Of a stretch of DNA of 64,000 nucleotides, positions 28,626-37,436 are shown piece by piece. How positions within the stretch are numbered: position 1 is the stretch's first letter; every line of letters begins with the position of its first letter. A model generated the notes under the pieces. That model did not search any database and was not told the DNA's origin. It saw only the letters and a list, made by a program, of their open reading frames with translations. Origin of the DNA: Winogradskyella psychrotolerans (GTDB lineage: Bacteria; Bacteroidota; Bacteroidia; Flavobacteriales; Flavobacteriaceae); the NCBI RefSeq assembly GCF_018860545.1, contig NZ_JAHKPN010000031.1, forward strand, positions 1-64,000, read 5' to 3'. The translations under genes and the position numbers were made by a program.

Positions 28626-29917
28626 TCCGTAGATTCTAATATTAAATTAAATAGCGACCTAACCCCTTTCCAACGATCTAAATCACTCAAACTATAATTA
28701 TGAAATATCGGTATAAAAGTACCATTCACGGCTTTTACTTCTCTAATTATCTTTTGCAAATGTTCTGTTTTGTCTAATTGCGAATTATATTTTAACAATC
28801 CAAAATCCAAACAATGGTAAGGATTAATTTGCAATGGTGTCTGTACTTCATAATCCAAATCGTAAAATTGAAAAGGCGTACACGTACCTGCTCTAAACCC
28901 TAACGTATTTATATACCCCATAGTATAATCTTGATGAATTTCTAACTCTACCAAGTTCCGGTAGGATGTTGGTAAATTCAATTTCGAAAACGAGTGACGT
29001 ACCGCTTTTAGATCGGTATGCGTAATAGATTCCATTTTGGTTTTTTCCTTTTTGAGAATAGTTATATCACTTAAGGAAAAGTAGGATGCTTTTAAGCCCA
29101 CATCACAATAATCGGCTACGGACTTTATAAGTGAAATAAAGTCCTTTTTATTTGTATTTATATTTTTATCATAGGTTGAATAATCCCCTATTAAGAACAG
29201 TACTACAAATTTAAATTTGTTTTGTTTTTGTTTTCTGATGATCCATTTAAACGTATCATACGGATCGCGTTTAAACCCAAAAAGCACGGAATATCTAAAA
29301 TATAATTGTTTTAATCGCAGACGTCTCAGATCATTTAATGTCCCTCCTATCGTTCTTAAAAATCCTTTGTTTTTGAAGTAATATGCCATTGGCACATCTA
29401 TGACCGGTTGAATACTATAATTTCTAATCGGAAACTCATAATTAGGAAAGCGTTCTGCTAATACATTTTTAAGTTTGTATGCCCAAATATCCACAACGGG
29501 TTGTTGTAAAAAATCATTTTCAAAGGCTATACTTTCGGATGCCAAAAATCGTCCATAATCATCCTTTACATGTGGCAAATACTCTTCATATCTACTCAGT
29601 AAATAAAAAGATGAAGCAAATATATCGAAGGGTAAATCACTGCGTTCTCCAGTTGCAAAAAACCCTTTGGTATCTTCCCATCCCTGCACGTTAATATCAA
29701 TATCGGACAAACCGGTTTCAAACAATAGCTCGTTACTTCTTATAAATAACTCATTACTTAAAGGTTGTTTCGCATAAGACATTTTAAGACTATCGTGTGC
29801 AATAAAATCTTCAACTTTAGAAGTAAAACGAACCTCGATCCCCAAAATACGTTTGCATATATGCCTAAACGTGTAGGTAACGCGTGGTGTGATTTTATGT
29901 GTATAAACTAATAGCAT
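28622..29917 (-). CDS. Polysaccharide-deacetylase-like protein (DUF7033 type)
   Basis: I place the start at the ATG at 29,917 (MLLVYTHKITPRVTYTFRHI), which matches the usual N-terminus of this flavobacterial family; a TTG 42 bp upstream is possible but less likely. The 431-residue protein has an N-terminal domain (LLFETGLSDIDINVQGW, FDIFASSFYLLSRYEEYLPH) and a C-terminal NodB-like part (VVLFLIGDYSTYDKN, CDVGLKASYFSLSDIT, LGFRAGTCTPFQFYDLD). No signal peptide is seen. The classical deacetylase metal triad is not obvious, so function as a deacetylase is only inferred. It is translationally coupled to the HAD phosphatase. Confidence 0.7.
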   Translation of the reverse strand: MLLVYTHKITPRVTYTFRHICKRILGIEVRFTSKVEDFIAHDSLKMSYAKQPLSNELFIRSNELLFETGLSDIDINVQGWEDTKGFFATGERSDLPFDIFASSFYLLSRYEEYLPHVKDDYGRFLASESIAFENDFLQQPVVDIWAYKLKNVLAERFPNYEFPIRNYSIQPVIDVPMAYYFKNKGFLRTIGGTLNDLRRLRLKQLYFRYSVLFGFKRDPYDTFKWIIRKQKQNKFKFVVLFLIGDYSTYDKNINTNKKDFISLIKSVADYCDVGLKASYFSLSDITILKKEKTKMESITHTDLKAVRHSFSKLNLPTSYRNLVELEIHQDYTMGYINTLGFRAGTCTPFQFYDLDYEVQTPLQINPYHCLDFGLLKYNSQLDKTEHLQKIIREVKAVNGTFIPIFHNYSLSDLDRWKGVRSLFNLILESTE

Positions 29918-30024
29918 CTGTTCGTTAAGTTCCGAAAAGTTAAAAATAACAAATTCCAACTGTAAAAGCTCAAATTCTAGGAGTAGTTATCTATTGAATT
30001 TTATGGGTTTTGAATTTTTAGAAA

Positions 30025-30726
30025 TTAACCCATGAGGTTTTCGTCCGCAAAACTGAAATATGCATTTTCTGTAATAATGAGATGATCTAAAACAGAAATA
30101 TCTAAACTCTGAGCAGCAACTTTTAATTTTTTAGTAATGTCCTTATCGGCTTGGCTAGGTTTTAAAGTTCCTGATGGGTGATTGTGACATAAGATCAACG
30201 CAATCGCTCCAACTTCTAAGGCGTTTTTTAGCACCAAACGCACATCGACTAAAGTCCCTGTAATGCCACCTTTACTCAATTGGTTTTTCTTAATGACTTT
30301 ATTGGAATTGTTAAGATATAATATCCAAAACTCTTCATGTGGCAAATCTCCAATAATCGGTTGCATAACGTTAAACACCGAACGACTCGATGTAATTTTA
30401 TCTAACTGTAGGGCATCTTCTAACCGTCTTCGACGTCCCAACTCTAAAGCAGCAACAATTGATATTGCCTTAGCTTCACCAATGCCTTTAAACTCCATTA
30501 ATTGTGCGATAGTCAATTTTCCAAGAGCATTTAAATTGTGATCAACACTCCCAAAGATACGCTTACAGAGGGCCACAGCACTTTCATCTCTATTGCCTGA
30601 GCCGATTAAAATAGCTATTAATTCAGCATCACTAAGGGTCGTTTTTCCTTTGTCTCTTAGTTTTTCTCGTGGCTGATCATCTTGTGACCAATTTTTAATT
30701 GAAAATGAAGTTGGTTTGTCTGCCAT
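30025..30726 (-). CDS. radC: RadC family protein (JAB/MPN domain)
   Basis: The 233-residue protein has an N-terminal helix-hairpin-helix region (about 55-75, LMEFKGIGEAKAISIVAALE) and a C-terminal JAB1/MPN metalloprotease-like domain. The zinc motif is ALILCHNHPSGTLKPSQADK. The leading segment WSQDDQPREKLRDKGKTTLS is the usual RadC start. Despite the name, a DNA-repair role is not established for the family. Confidence 0.93.
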   Translation of the reverse strand: MADKPTSFSIKNWSQDDQPREKLRDKGKTTLSDAELIAILIGSGNRDESAVALCKRIFGSVDHNLNALGKLTIAQLMEFKGIGEAKAISIVAALELGRRRRLEDALQLDKITSSRSVFNVMQPIIGDLPHEEFWILYLNNSNKVIKKNQLSKGGITGTLVDVRLVLKNALEVGAIALILCHNHPSGTLKPSQADKDITKKLKVAAQSLDISVLDHLIITENAYFSFADENLMG

Positions 30727-30813
30727 GCTCTAAAGATAAAAAATTGTAAATTTAGAGGGTCATTAAATTGGCATTAAATTAGTAATACCCGAACCCAATT
30801 AGGTTAATAATAA

Positions 30814-31404
30814 ATGAATTACCCTCCACAGCACCATCAAGATAACGATAAAAATCATTTAATTGAAGTGATAAAAACGTATCCTTTAGCGACTGTAATT
30901 TCTGTACATCATAATCAGCCCTTAATAACACATCTACCGTTAATTTACGAGAATGGAAAACTGATTGGTCATATTGATAAACACAATCCGCAAGCTGAAT
31001 TGTTAAAAGATAATAAGGATGTTACTCTTATTTTTGCAGGCCCAGAATGTTATATTTCACCAAGCATTTATTCCACCACGCAATTACCAACTTGGAATTA
31101 TGTTAAAGTGCATCTCAAAGGAACAGTAAAGGCCATTGAAAGTAAAGCAGCTTTAAAGCAATCCTTAATTACAATGACTGAATTTTTAGAAGCGCCTGAT
31201 CATAACTATACGTTAGAGTCAGACAATCCGCGTTTAGATAAAAACTTAGGGTATATTGAAATGTTTGAAATCACTATTACAGATTGGGTAGGCAAATTCA
31301 AATTATCACAAGACAAAAAACCAAGTGATATTAAAGCGGCTCGTAAAGAATTAATGAAAGCGAACACACAGCGTATTACTCATTTTTTAGACCAAATATT
31401 TTAA
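30814..31404 (+). CDS. PaiB-like FMN-binding protein
   Basis: The 196-residue protein has the split-barrel flavin-binding fold typical of PaiB: N-terminal MNYPPQHHQDNDKNHLIEVI, then TYPLATVISVHHNQPLITHL, GHIDKHNPQAELL, IFAGPECYISPSIY and TWNYVKVHLKGTVKAI. B. subtilis PaiB is described as a negative regulator of sporulation and degradative-enzyme genes. In a flavobacterium the role is more likely flavin- or heme-related, but nothing here shows which. It is followed 9 bp later by a small exported-protein gene. Confidence 0.82.
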   Translation: MNYPPQHHQDNDKNHLIEVIKTYPLATVISVHHNQPLITHLPLIYENGKLIGHIDKHNPQAELLKDNKDVTLIFAGPECYISPSIYSTTQLPTWNYVKVHLKGTVKAIESKAALKQSLITMTEFLEAPDHNYTLESDNPRLDKNLGYIEMFEITITDWVGKFKLSQDKKPSDIKAARKELMKANTQRITHFLDQIF

Positions 31405-31413
31405 ATAAAACGT

Positions 31414-31821
31414 ATGAAACATTTAATGACACTTTTTATCATTCCGCTATTTGTATTCACTTCAAATCCTAAAAAAGAAGATGTCTTAGGCAAATGGAAA
31501 GGAGACGACCAAAGTGAAATCGGTTATATCACTTTCGATAATGAAGGCTACGCTACTTTTGAAATACAAGGACAAATTATAGGTGGAAAAGAATTTACAA
31601 TGAATGGCAAAAAAGGCAAAATGTCTTATTCTATTAACTATGACACAACACCAATAGAAGTAGACTTCATTGTTACAAAAATAGCATCTAAAGAATCGAA
31701 AAAAATATTAGGCATCGCAGAATTCATAGATAACGACACCATGAGATTTGCATTGGATTTTGATGCCAAACGACCAACCGAATTTGGTGATCATACCATT
31801 TTACTAGAACGTGTTAAATAA
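31414..31821 (+). CDS. Small exported protein of unknown function
   Basis: The 135-residue protein begins with a hydrophobic signal-like segment (MKHLMTLFIIPLFVFTSNP) and has a mature part rich in beta strands. It starts DVLGKWKGDDQSEIGYITFD and ends DFDAKRPTEFGDHTILLERV. The pattern of short strands and the GKW start suggest a lipocalin- or DUF4923-like barrel, but I cannot name it. A 3' fragment of a related gene lies at 33,048-33,149, ending RPTEFGDNSIILKRVK. It is probably cotranscribed with the PaiB-like gene. Confidence 0.7.
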   Translation: MKHLMTLFIIPLFVFTSNPKKEDVLGKWKGDDQSEIGYITFDNEGYATFEIQGQIIGGKEFTMNGKKGKMSYSINYDTTPIEVDFIVTKIASKESKKILGIAEFIDNDTMRFALDFDAKRPTEFGDHTILLERVK

Positions 31822-31898
31822 TTATAAATTTAAAATTTACTTTATTATTATTTATAACTTAACGCATTAGATTTTTTAATCACTAAAACCTGACAGTA

Positions 31899-32786
31899 AT
31901 GAAAGACTTAAAAAAAGAAGATATTAAACAAGAAGTTTTTGATTTATACGATGACTATGCGCACAACAAACTTAACAGAAGACAGTTTGTAGAGAAACTT
32001 GGAGTCTATGCTGTTGGTGGTATCACATTGTCTTCTTTAATGAGTTTTATGTCACCTGATTACATTACCAATTTAATGGTTAAACCAGATGACCCAACCT
32101 TAGATTCAGATTATATTACTTATGAATCTCCAAAAGGAGGTGGCACCATAAATGGGCTATTATCCCAACCTAAGGACAACAAAACCAAATTACCTGGAGT
32201 TATTGTAGTACATGAAAATAGAGGTTTAAATCCTTATATTGAAGATGTCGGACGACGCACAGCAAAAGAAGGTTTTATTTCTTTAGCACCAGATGCCTTA
32301 AGTCCATTGGGTGGTTATCCAGGTAATGATGACGACGGTAGAACGATGCAAAAAGAGCGTAACCAACAAGAAATGCTCGAAGATTTTATTGCCGCTTACC
32401 ATCATCTCAAAAATCACGAGAACTGCGATGGAAATGTTGGCGTCGTTGGTTTCTGCTTTGGAGGCTGGATTTCTAATATGATGGCTGTGCGTTTACCAGA
32501 TTTAGGAGCCGCAGTACCTTATTACGGCAGACAACCAGAAGCTGAAGATGCTGTAAAAATTAAAGCACCTCTTCTACTCCAATATGGTGAATTAGACACA
32601 AGAGTCAATGCTGGTTGGCCAGCATTTGAAAAAATTCTGAAAGCTAATAATATAGAATATACAGCTTATATTTATCCTGAAGTGAATCATGGTTTTCACA
32701 ATAATACCACACCACGATATGATAAAGCGGCAGCCACGCTATCATGGGAACGCACTATTGCTTTTTTTAAGAAACATTTAAAATAA
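31899..32786 (+). CDS. Dienelactone hydrolase family protein with Tat-like leader
   Basis: The 295-residue protein has an alpha/beta-hydrolase domain (about 75-295) of the dienelactone hydrolase type. The catalytic triad is readable: Cys in VVGFCFGGW, Asp in GELDTRVNAGWP and His in EVNHGFHNN. The segment VHENRGLNPYIEDVGRR is the usual loop with the conserved Glu. The N-terminal 60 residues are unusual: an amphipathic leader, then NRRQFVEKLG followed by a hydrophobic stretch (VYAVGGITLSSLMSF), which resembles a twin-arginine signal. That predicts export across the inner membrane in a folded state. The natural substrate is unknown. Confidence 0.85.
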   Translation: MKDLKKEDIKQEVFDLYDDYAHNKLNRRQFVEKLGVYAVGGITLSSLMSFMSPDYITNLMVKPDDPTLDSDYITYESPKGGGTINGLLSQPKDNKTKLPGVIVVHENRGLNPYIEDVGRRTAKEGFISLAPDALSPLGGYPGNDDDGRTMQKERNQQEMLEDFIAAYHHLKNHENCDGNVGVVGFCFGGWISNMMAVRLPDLGAAVPYYGRQPEAEDAVKIKAPLLLQYGELDTRVNAGWPAFEKILKANNIEYTAYIYPEVNHGFHNNTTPRYDKAAATLSWERTIAFFKKHLK

Positions 32787-32872
32787 CAATCCCTACTCAT
32801 TCATCAGAATAATACATTAGTTTTTTGTTATTTAGCGGTTGCAAAAAAATCAACATAAAAACTTAAAACGAA

Positions 32873-33040
32873 ATGCCAATTACGCTGTTATCACCGCCAT
32901 TACAAGGGTTTACCGATTTCCGATTTCGGAATGCGTTTAACCACTATTTTGGTGGCATTGATACGTTTTATGCTCCATACATTCGGTTTAATAATAAGTT
33001 GATTATTAAAAACTCTTATAAACTCGATTTACAACTCGAA
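32873..33040 (+). pseudogene. 5' fragment of a tRNA-dihydrouridine synthase gene
   Basis: The first 56 codons or so (MPITLLSPPLQGFTDFRFRN to KLDLQLE) are nearly identical in protein and DNA to the start of the intact gene at 34,042. The identity stops near 33,040 and the reading frame then runs into an unrelated stop at 33,071-33,073. Few synonymous and nonsynonymous changes have built up, so the duplication looks fairly recent. It cannot make an enzyme because the TIM barrel and the catalytic cysteine are missing. Confidence 0.85.
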
Positions 33041-33047
33041 GAAAATT

Positions 33048-33149
33048 ATTGGTTTCACAGCATTTACAGATAAGAATATTTTAAATTTTGATGATGAAAG
33101 ACCTACTGAGTTTGGAGATAATTCTATTATTCTCAAACGTGTTAAGTAA
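33048..33149 (+). pseudogene. 3' fragment of a paralogue of the 31,414 exported-protein gene
   Basis: An open frame directly after the dus fragment, in a different frame, reads GFTAFTDKNILNF and then ERPTEFGDNSIILKRVK and ends with TAA. This matches the C-terminus of the intact protein at 31,414-31,821 (RPTEFGDHTILLERVK). A second paralogue once stood here and has lost its 5' part at the junction with the dus fragment. Confidence 0.75.
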
Positions 33150-33221
33150 ATAATTCAAATCTGACTCTGTTTTATATAGTAGTGAGTTTTAGATTAGTCA
33201 TTTAATTATACTTCTTCTAGC

Positions 33222-33866
33222 CTATTGAACATTATAAGATATTAATTTCCTAAGATAACCAGCGTTTTCAGATGCTAAAAGAACTTGTTCGTCTTTTATT
33301 AATCCAATACCATCGGAATAGTAAGAATTATTAGTTGCAAGATAAATATATCCATCTTCACGCGTGTAGGTGGCAATTACTTCCAAACAATCAAATGAAC
33401 CCGCTTCTGTAGAGTAAAAAAGATTTTCACTTTGAAGTTCACCTAACATTGTAACTTCAAATTCACTAATATCAATACTACCAATAAAGAATGGTTCATC
33501 TGAATTATTAGAAAATTTAATATATCCATCTTGGTTAACTAAATAGCCCAATGAATCCCTATAGTATTCAAAATGTTCGCCATTCTCTGGTGCAAATAAA
33601 TAATTCCCATTTTCATTCCCAGAAATGATTCGGTTAAATCTATAATATATACTCCCATTTATTTCTTCTGTTCCAACAATAGAAATAGACTCCTGTACGT
33701 CCCTTGGGCTTTCGACTCCTTCATTATTAACACTATACCACCTATAGTGCCACTGATTACCTACAGTAAGTGCATAAAAATTAGAATCTAGATCTTGGTT
33801 ATTATCTGAAGTTGTACAAGATGATAATAACATGGCAATAAAGCATACATAAATAATTCGTTTCAT
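33222..33866 (-). CDS. Lipoprotein of unknown function
   Basis: The 214-residue protein has a lipoprotein signal with the lipobox LSSC (MKRIIYVCFIAMLLSSCTTS). The mature protein starts with an acidic Asn/Asp stretch, which is common for surface-exposed lipoproteins in Bacteroidota. It has a beta-rich body with YALTVGNQWHYRWYSV and EAGSFDCLEVIATY. The family is not recognised. It is the only minus-strand gene between the dus scar and the intact dus gene. Confidence 0.75.
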   Translation of the reverse strand: MKRIIYVCFIAMLLSSCTTSDNNQDLDSNFYALTVGNQWHYRWYSVNNEGVESPRDVQESISIVGTEEINGSIYYRFNRIISGNENGNYLFAPENGEHFEYYRDSLGYLVNQDGYIKFSNNSDEPFFIGSIDISEFEVTMLGELQSENLFYSTEAGSFDCLEVIATYTREDGYIYLATNNSYYSDGIGLIKDEQVLLASENAGYLRKLISYNVQ

Positions 33867-34041
33867 AATTTTTGAGATTGATTAATAATTGAAATGTAAT
33901 TATGCTTTATGTATTGTGGTTTTGGTTGGTTATTCCTTTAACGATTAAATATATAATATATTATATTCAACCCATAAGATTTGACTTTCTTAAAAAAATA
34001 TACCACCTTCGTTTTATAGGACTTATAAAACATAAAACGAA

Positions 34042-34986
34042 ATGCCAATTACACTTTTATCATCACCATTACAAGGGTTTACCGATTTCCGATTTCGGAA
34101 TACGTTTAACCACTATTTTGGTGGCATTGACACGTTTTATGCTCCTTACATTCGATTTAATAATAAGTTGATTATTAAAAATTCTTATAAACTCGATTTA
34201 CAGCTCGAAAACAATTCAACATTAGAAGTCATTCCACAAATCATGACCAATAGCGCTGATGAGTTTTTATTCGTAGTCGATTATATCCAAGAATTAGGTT
34301 ATAAAGAGTTGAACTGGAATTTAGGTTGTCCCTATCCCATGGTGACGAATCGTGGTATGGGTTCTGGACTCATTTGCGATCCGGAAAAAATCAATCATAT
34401 TTTAGAGCGCGTTCATAAAGAAACGGACATTGTGGTGTCTATGAAAATGCGCATGGGTTACGAAAACCCAGAAGAAATTTTAGACACTTTCCCTATTCTA
34501 GACGCTTATCCGCTTAAAAATATTGCCATTCACGCACGTATTGGAAAACAATTGTACAAAGGCGGAGTAAATCTTGATGCTTTTGAAAAATGTATAGAAA
34601 GCACCAAACACAAATTGTATTACAACGGTGATATTACTTCTGTTACAAAGTTGAAAGAAATGCAAACGCGTTTTCCAAGTATTGATCATTTTATGATTGG
34701 TAGAGGACTCATTGCAGATCCGTTTTTACCAAGCATGATTAAAAACAACACGACAGACTATCCAAAAAACCGATGGGACATTTTTAGAGAATTCCATGAT
34801 ACCATTTATCAGCAGTACGATGAAGCCTTATCTGGACCAACTCCGATAAAAATGAAAATGCAAGGCTTTTGGGAATACTTTGCACAGTCGTTTTCAGATC
34901 CACGGAAGACCTTTAAGAAAATTAAAAAGGCCAACAATCCAAGAGCATATCAGCAAGCGGTTACTGAGATTTTGAGGAATGGGTAA
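34042..34986 (+). CDS. tRNA-dihydrouridine synthase (DusC-like)
   Basis: Dus enzymes reduce uridines in tRNA D-loops using FMN and NADPH. The 314-residue protein has a TIM barrel starting LLSSPLQGFTDFRFRNTF. The catalytic cysteine is in ELNWNLGCPYPMVTNRGMGS, FMN/phosphate contacts are in IVVSMKMRMGYENPEE and IHARIGKQLYKGG, and DHFMIGRGLIADPFLPS lies near the end of the barrel. A helical C-terminal domain follows. The exact tRNA position is not predictable from sequence. A truncated 5' copy lies 1.2 kb upstream. Confidence 0.9.
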   Translation: MPITLLSSPLQGFTDFRFRNTFNHYFGGIDTFYAPYIRFNNKLIIKNSYKLDLQLENNSTLEVIPQIMTNSADEFLFVVDYIQELGYKELNWNLGCPYPMVTNRGMGSGLICDPEKINHILERVHKETDIVVSMKMRMGYENPEEILDTFPILDAYPLKNIAIHARIGKQLYKGGVNLDAFEKCIESTKHKLYYNGDITSVTKLKEMQTRFPSIDHFMIGRGLIADPFLPSMIKNNTTDYPKNRWDIFREFHDTIYQQYDEALSGPTPIKMKMQGFWEYFAQSFSDPRKTFKKIKKANNPRAYQQAVTEILRNG

Positions 34987-34993
34987 AACTTAT

Positions 34994-35080
34994 TGTCATT
35001 CTGAGCAATGCGAAGAATCTCTAAAAAAAAGTAATTATTAGTTAAAAGATTCTTCACTTCGTACCTTGTTCAGAATGACA
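34994..35080. repeat. REP-like inverted pair (TGTCATTCTGAG family)
   Basis: A unit reading TGTCATTCTGAGC...GAAGAATCTC (34,994-35,022) is followed after a spacer by its inverted partner GATTCTTC...TTCAGAATGACA (35,048-35,080). The two can pair into a large cruciform or RNA hairpin. It lies 8 bp after the dus stop codon and may stop transcription or protect the 3' end. Confidence 0.8.
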
Positions 35081-35088
35081 AACCGAAC

Positions 35089-35122
35089 TGTCATTCTGAG
35101 TGAAGCATGACCGAAGAATCTC
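35089..35122. repeat. REP-like single unit (TGTCATTCTGAG family)
   Basis: This is a third unit in direct orientation, with TGTCATTCTGAG then GAAGCATGACCGAAGAATCTCA. It is close to the unit at 48,029, which has the same GAAGCATGACCGAAGAATCT core. It overlaps the 5' part of an over-long reading of the radical SAM gene. Confidence 0.8.
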
Positions 35123-35144
35123 AAAAAACCAATCATTTTACAAC

Positions 35145-35152
35145 TATATTTG
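35145..35152 (+). promoter_or_regulatory. Candidate -7 box for the radical SAM gene
   Basis: TATATTTG is an exact consensus match ending 37 bp before the GTG start at 35,190. It argues that transcription begins near 35,159, downstream of the alternative start at 35,100. No -33 TTG is evident. Confidence 0.45.
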
Positions 35153-35189
35153 CAATCATCAATTTCATTTTCATTTTCAACTTCAACCA

Positions 35190-37391
35190 GTGAAAGACCT
35201 CTTACTCATAACACCTCCATTTACCCAATTAAACACTCCGTATCCTGGAACCGCCTATCTTAAAGGTTTTTTGAATACCAAAGGGATTGACGCGTTTCAA
35301 ATGGATTTGGGTATTGAAGTGATTTTAGAGTTGTTCAAAAAAGAAACCTTCGAAGAAATTTTTCAATTGGCTTTTGAAAACGATCGTATTCAAACTGAAA
35401 ACTGTGAACGTATTTATGCTTTGAAAGAACATTATTTAAAATCTTTAGATGATATCATCTTATTTCTTCAAGGCAAAAATCAAACCTTTGCCAGACAGAT
35501 TTGCACCACCAACTTTTTGCCGCAAGCCTCGCGTTTTGCACAATTAGACGATATGGATTTTGCATTTGGTGCCATGGGAATGCAAGACAAAGCCAAACAT
35601 TTAGCCACACTTTATATTGAAGATTTATCCGATTTCATCGTCGAATGTATTGATCCCGATTTTGGATTCAGTCGGTATGCGGAACGTTTAGGGCAAAGTG
35701 CCAACTCCTTTGATGAACTTTATGCACAGCTTCAAGATGATGAAACCTACATCGATCAAATCACATTAGAATTATTAGAGACTCGGATTAAAGACACACA
35801 ACCCAAACTCATTTGCTTTTCGGTACCGTTTCCTGGAAATTTATACAGTGCTTTTCGTTGTGCACAATTTATAAAAGCCAATTATCCTGAGATAAAAATC
35901 GCGATGGGTGGTGGATTTCCAAATACCGAATTACGGTCTGTTACAGATGTCAGGGTTTTTGAATTTTTCGATTTTATCACTTTAGATGATGGCGAATTAC
36001 CAATTGAGTTACTCTATGAAAACGTTTGTCATTCTGAGCCAAAGCGAAGAATCTCAGAAATGGAATACAAACGCACCTTTGTCCTAGAAAACGGAACCAT
36101 CGTCTATAAAAATAACAGCAGCTCTCCAGATTACAAACAAGCCGATGTTGGTACGCCAGATTATTCAGATTTATTATTAGATCAATATATCTCTGTTATA
36201 GAGATCGCCAACCCTATGCACAGTTTATGGAGCGATGGCAGATGGAACAAACTCACCATGGCGCACGGTTGTTATTGGGGAAAATGCACCTTTTGCGATA
36301 TATCCTTAGACTATATAAAAATTTATGAGCCTGTTGCGGCATCGCTTTTAGTCGACCGCATGGAAACACTCATTGCGCAAACTGGCGAAACTGGGTTTCA
36401 CTATGTCGATGAAGCCGCTCCTCCATCGTTGATGAAAGCTTTAGCGCTCGAAATCCTAAAACGTAACCTCAGCGTCACTTGGTGGACCAATATTAGATTC
36501 GAGAAAAACTTTACTCAAGATCTTTGTATTTTATTAAAGGCCTCTGGTTGTATTGCCGTTTCTGGTGGACTGGAAGTCGCGTCAGATCGTTTGTTAAAAT
36601 TGATTGACAAAGGTGTCACCGTTGAGCAAGTGGCGCAAGTGACTCGCAATTTTACCGAAGCGAATATTATGGTGCATTCGTACTTAATGTATGGTTACCC
36701 AACCCAAACGGTTCAAGAAACGATAGATAGTTTAGAAATGGTACGTCAGCTATTTGAAGTTGGTGTGTTACAATCGGGCTTTTGGCATCAATTTGCTTTA
36801 ACAGCGCACAGTCCTGTGGGATTAAATCCTAGTGATTATGGCATTACTCCAAATTATAAAAACATAAGTTTTGCCAATAATGATGTTGATTTTACGGATT
36901 CAACTGGTATTGACCATTCGCAATTTAGTTACGGGTTAAAAAAATCACTTTTCAATTTTATGCATGGTATTGGGTTTGATAGTCCTTTACAAGATTGGTT
37001 CGACTTTGATATTCCTGACACCGAAATCGATCCTGATTTTATCTATAATTCCTTAGCACAAGAACCTGTTTTCAACATTAAACCAACCGCAAAAATTGTG
37101 TGGTTAGGCAGCATGCCTTTGGTGGCTGAATTTTCTAAAACGAAAAAAGGAACCACTAAAGACTTCTTAGAATTCACCTTTCATGATACGGCAGACAGCT
37201 TTCAGATTACACTAGAAAAAGAAAAAGGCCTTTGGCTTTTAGATTGCTTGGAACAAATATCACCGCAACACAAGCCACAATCATTTAAGCAATTAAAAAC
37301 CAGTTTTGAAACTCATTTTGAAGATTTTGAAGTGTTTTGGCATTCGAAACCTATTGATATTTTGAGAGGTTCTGGTTTACTAGTATTATAA
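35190..37391 (+). CDS. B12-binding domain radical SAM protein
   Basis: I start at GTG 35,190 (MKDLLLITPPFTQLNTPYPG), giving 733 residues. An in-frame GTG at 35,100 would add 30 residues encoded by a REP element and lies upstream of the likely promoter. The N-terminal part (about 1-275) is a cobalamin-binding Rossmann-like domain (LICFSVPFPGNLYSAFRCAQ, IAMGGGFPNTEL). The radical SAM barrel follows, with the 4Fe-4S motif CYWGKCTFC (CX4CX2C, a known variant in B12 radical SAM families), then ETGFHYVDEAAPPSLM and SGGLEVASDRLLKLIDKG. Such enzymes do methylation or rearrangement chemistry; the substrate is unknown. A REP-like unit lies in frame near residues 280-289. Confidence 0.85.
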   Translation: MKDLLLITPPFTQLNTPYPGTAYLKGFLNTKGIDAFQMDLGIEVILELFKKETFEEIFQLAFENDRIQTENCERIYALKEHYLKSLDDIILFLQGKNQTFARQICTTNFLPQASRFAQLDDMDFAFGAMGMQDKAKHLATLYIEDLSDFIVECIDPDFGFSRYAERLGQSANSFDELYAQLQDDETYIDQITLELLETRIKDTQPKLICFSVPFPGNLYSAFRCAQFIKANYPEIKIAMGGGFPNTELRSVTDVRVFEFFDFITLDDGELPIELLYENVCHSEPKRRISEMEYKRTFVLENGTIVYKNNSSSPDYKQADVGTPDYSDLLLDQYISVIEIANPMHSLWSDGRWNKLTMAHGCYWGKCTFCDISLDYIKIYEPVAASLLVDRMETLIAQTGETGFHYVDEAAPPSLMKALALEILKRNLSVTWWTNIRFEKNFTQDLCILLKASGCIAVSGGLEVASDRLLKLIDKGVTVEQVAQVTRNFTEANIMVHSYLMYGYPTQTVQETIDSLEMVRQLFEVGVLQSGFWHQFALTAHSPVGLNPSDYGITPNYKNISFANNDVDFTDSTGIDHSQFSYGLKKSLFNFMHGIGFDSPLQDWFDFDIPDTEIDPDFIYNSLAQEPVFNIKPTAKIVWLGSMPLVAEFSKTKKGTTKDFLEFTFHDTADSFQITLEKEKGLWLLDCLEQISPQHKPQSFKQLKTSFETHFEDFEVFWHSKPIDILRGSGLLVL
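36027..36056. repeat. REP-like unit inside the radical SAM coding sequence
   Basis: TGTCATTCTGAG...GAAGAATCTCA occurs here in the same family form as the extragenic units. It is read in frame as CHSEPKRRIS and adds no stop codon. It lies in the linker between the B12-binding domain and the radical SAM core, a place likely to tolerate extra residues. Confidence 0.8.
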
Positions 37392-37436
37392 TATCTAGCG
37401 CCTTAGCACGAATCAAACGACACTAAACACCAAAAA

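Noticed and set aside
29918-29959. TTG start for the deacetylase-like protein
   Set aside because: The ATG at 29,917 gives the N-terminus MLLVYTHKITPR, which fits the family; the extra 14 residues have no support.
35100-35189. Upstream extension of the radical SAM protein from GTG 35,100
   Set aside because: The 30 extra residues are encoded by a REP-like unit and AT-rich spacer and lie upstream of the probable -7 box. The conserved domain begins at the GTG at 35,190.
36272-36298. CX4CX2C spacing of the radical SAM cluster as an anomaly
   Set aside because: The usual spacing is CX3CX2C, but CX4CX2C forms such as CYWxxCxFC occur in B12-dependent radical SAM families, so I do not count it as unusual.
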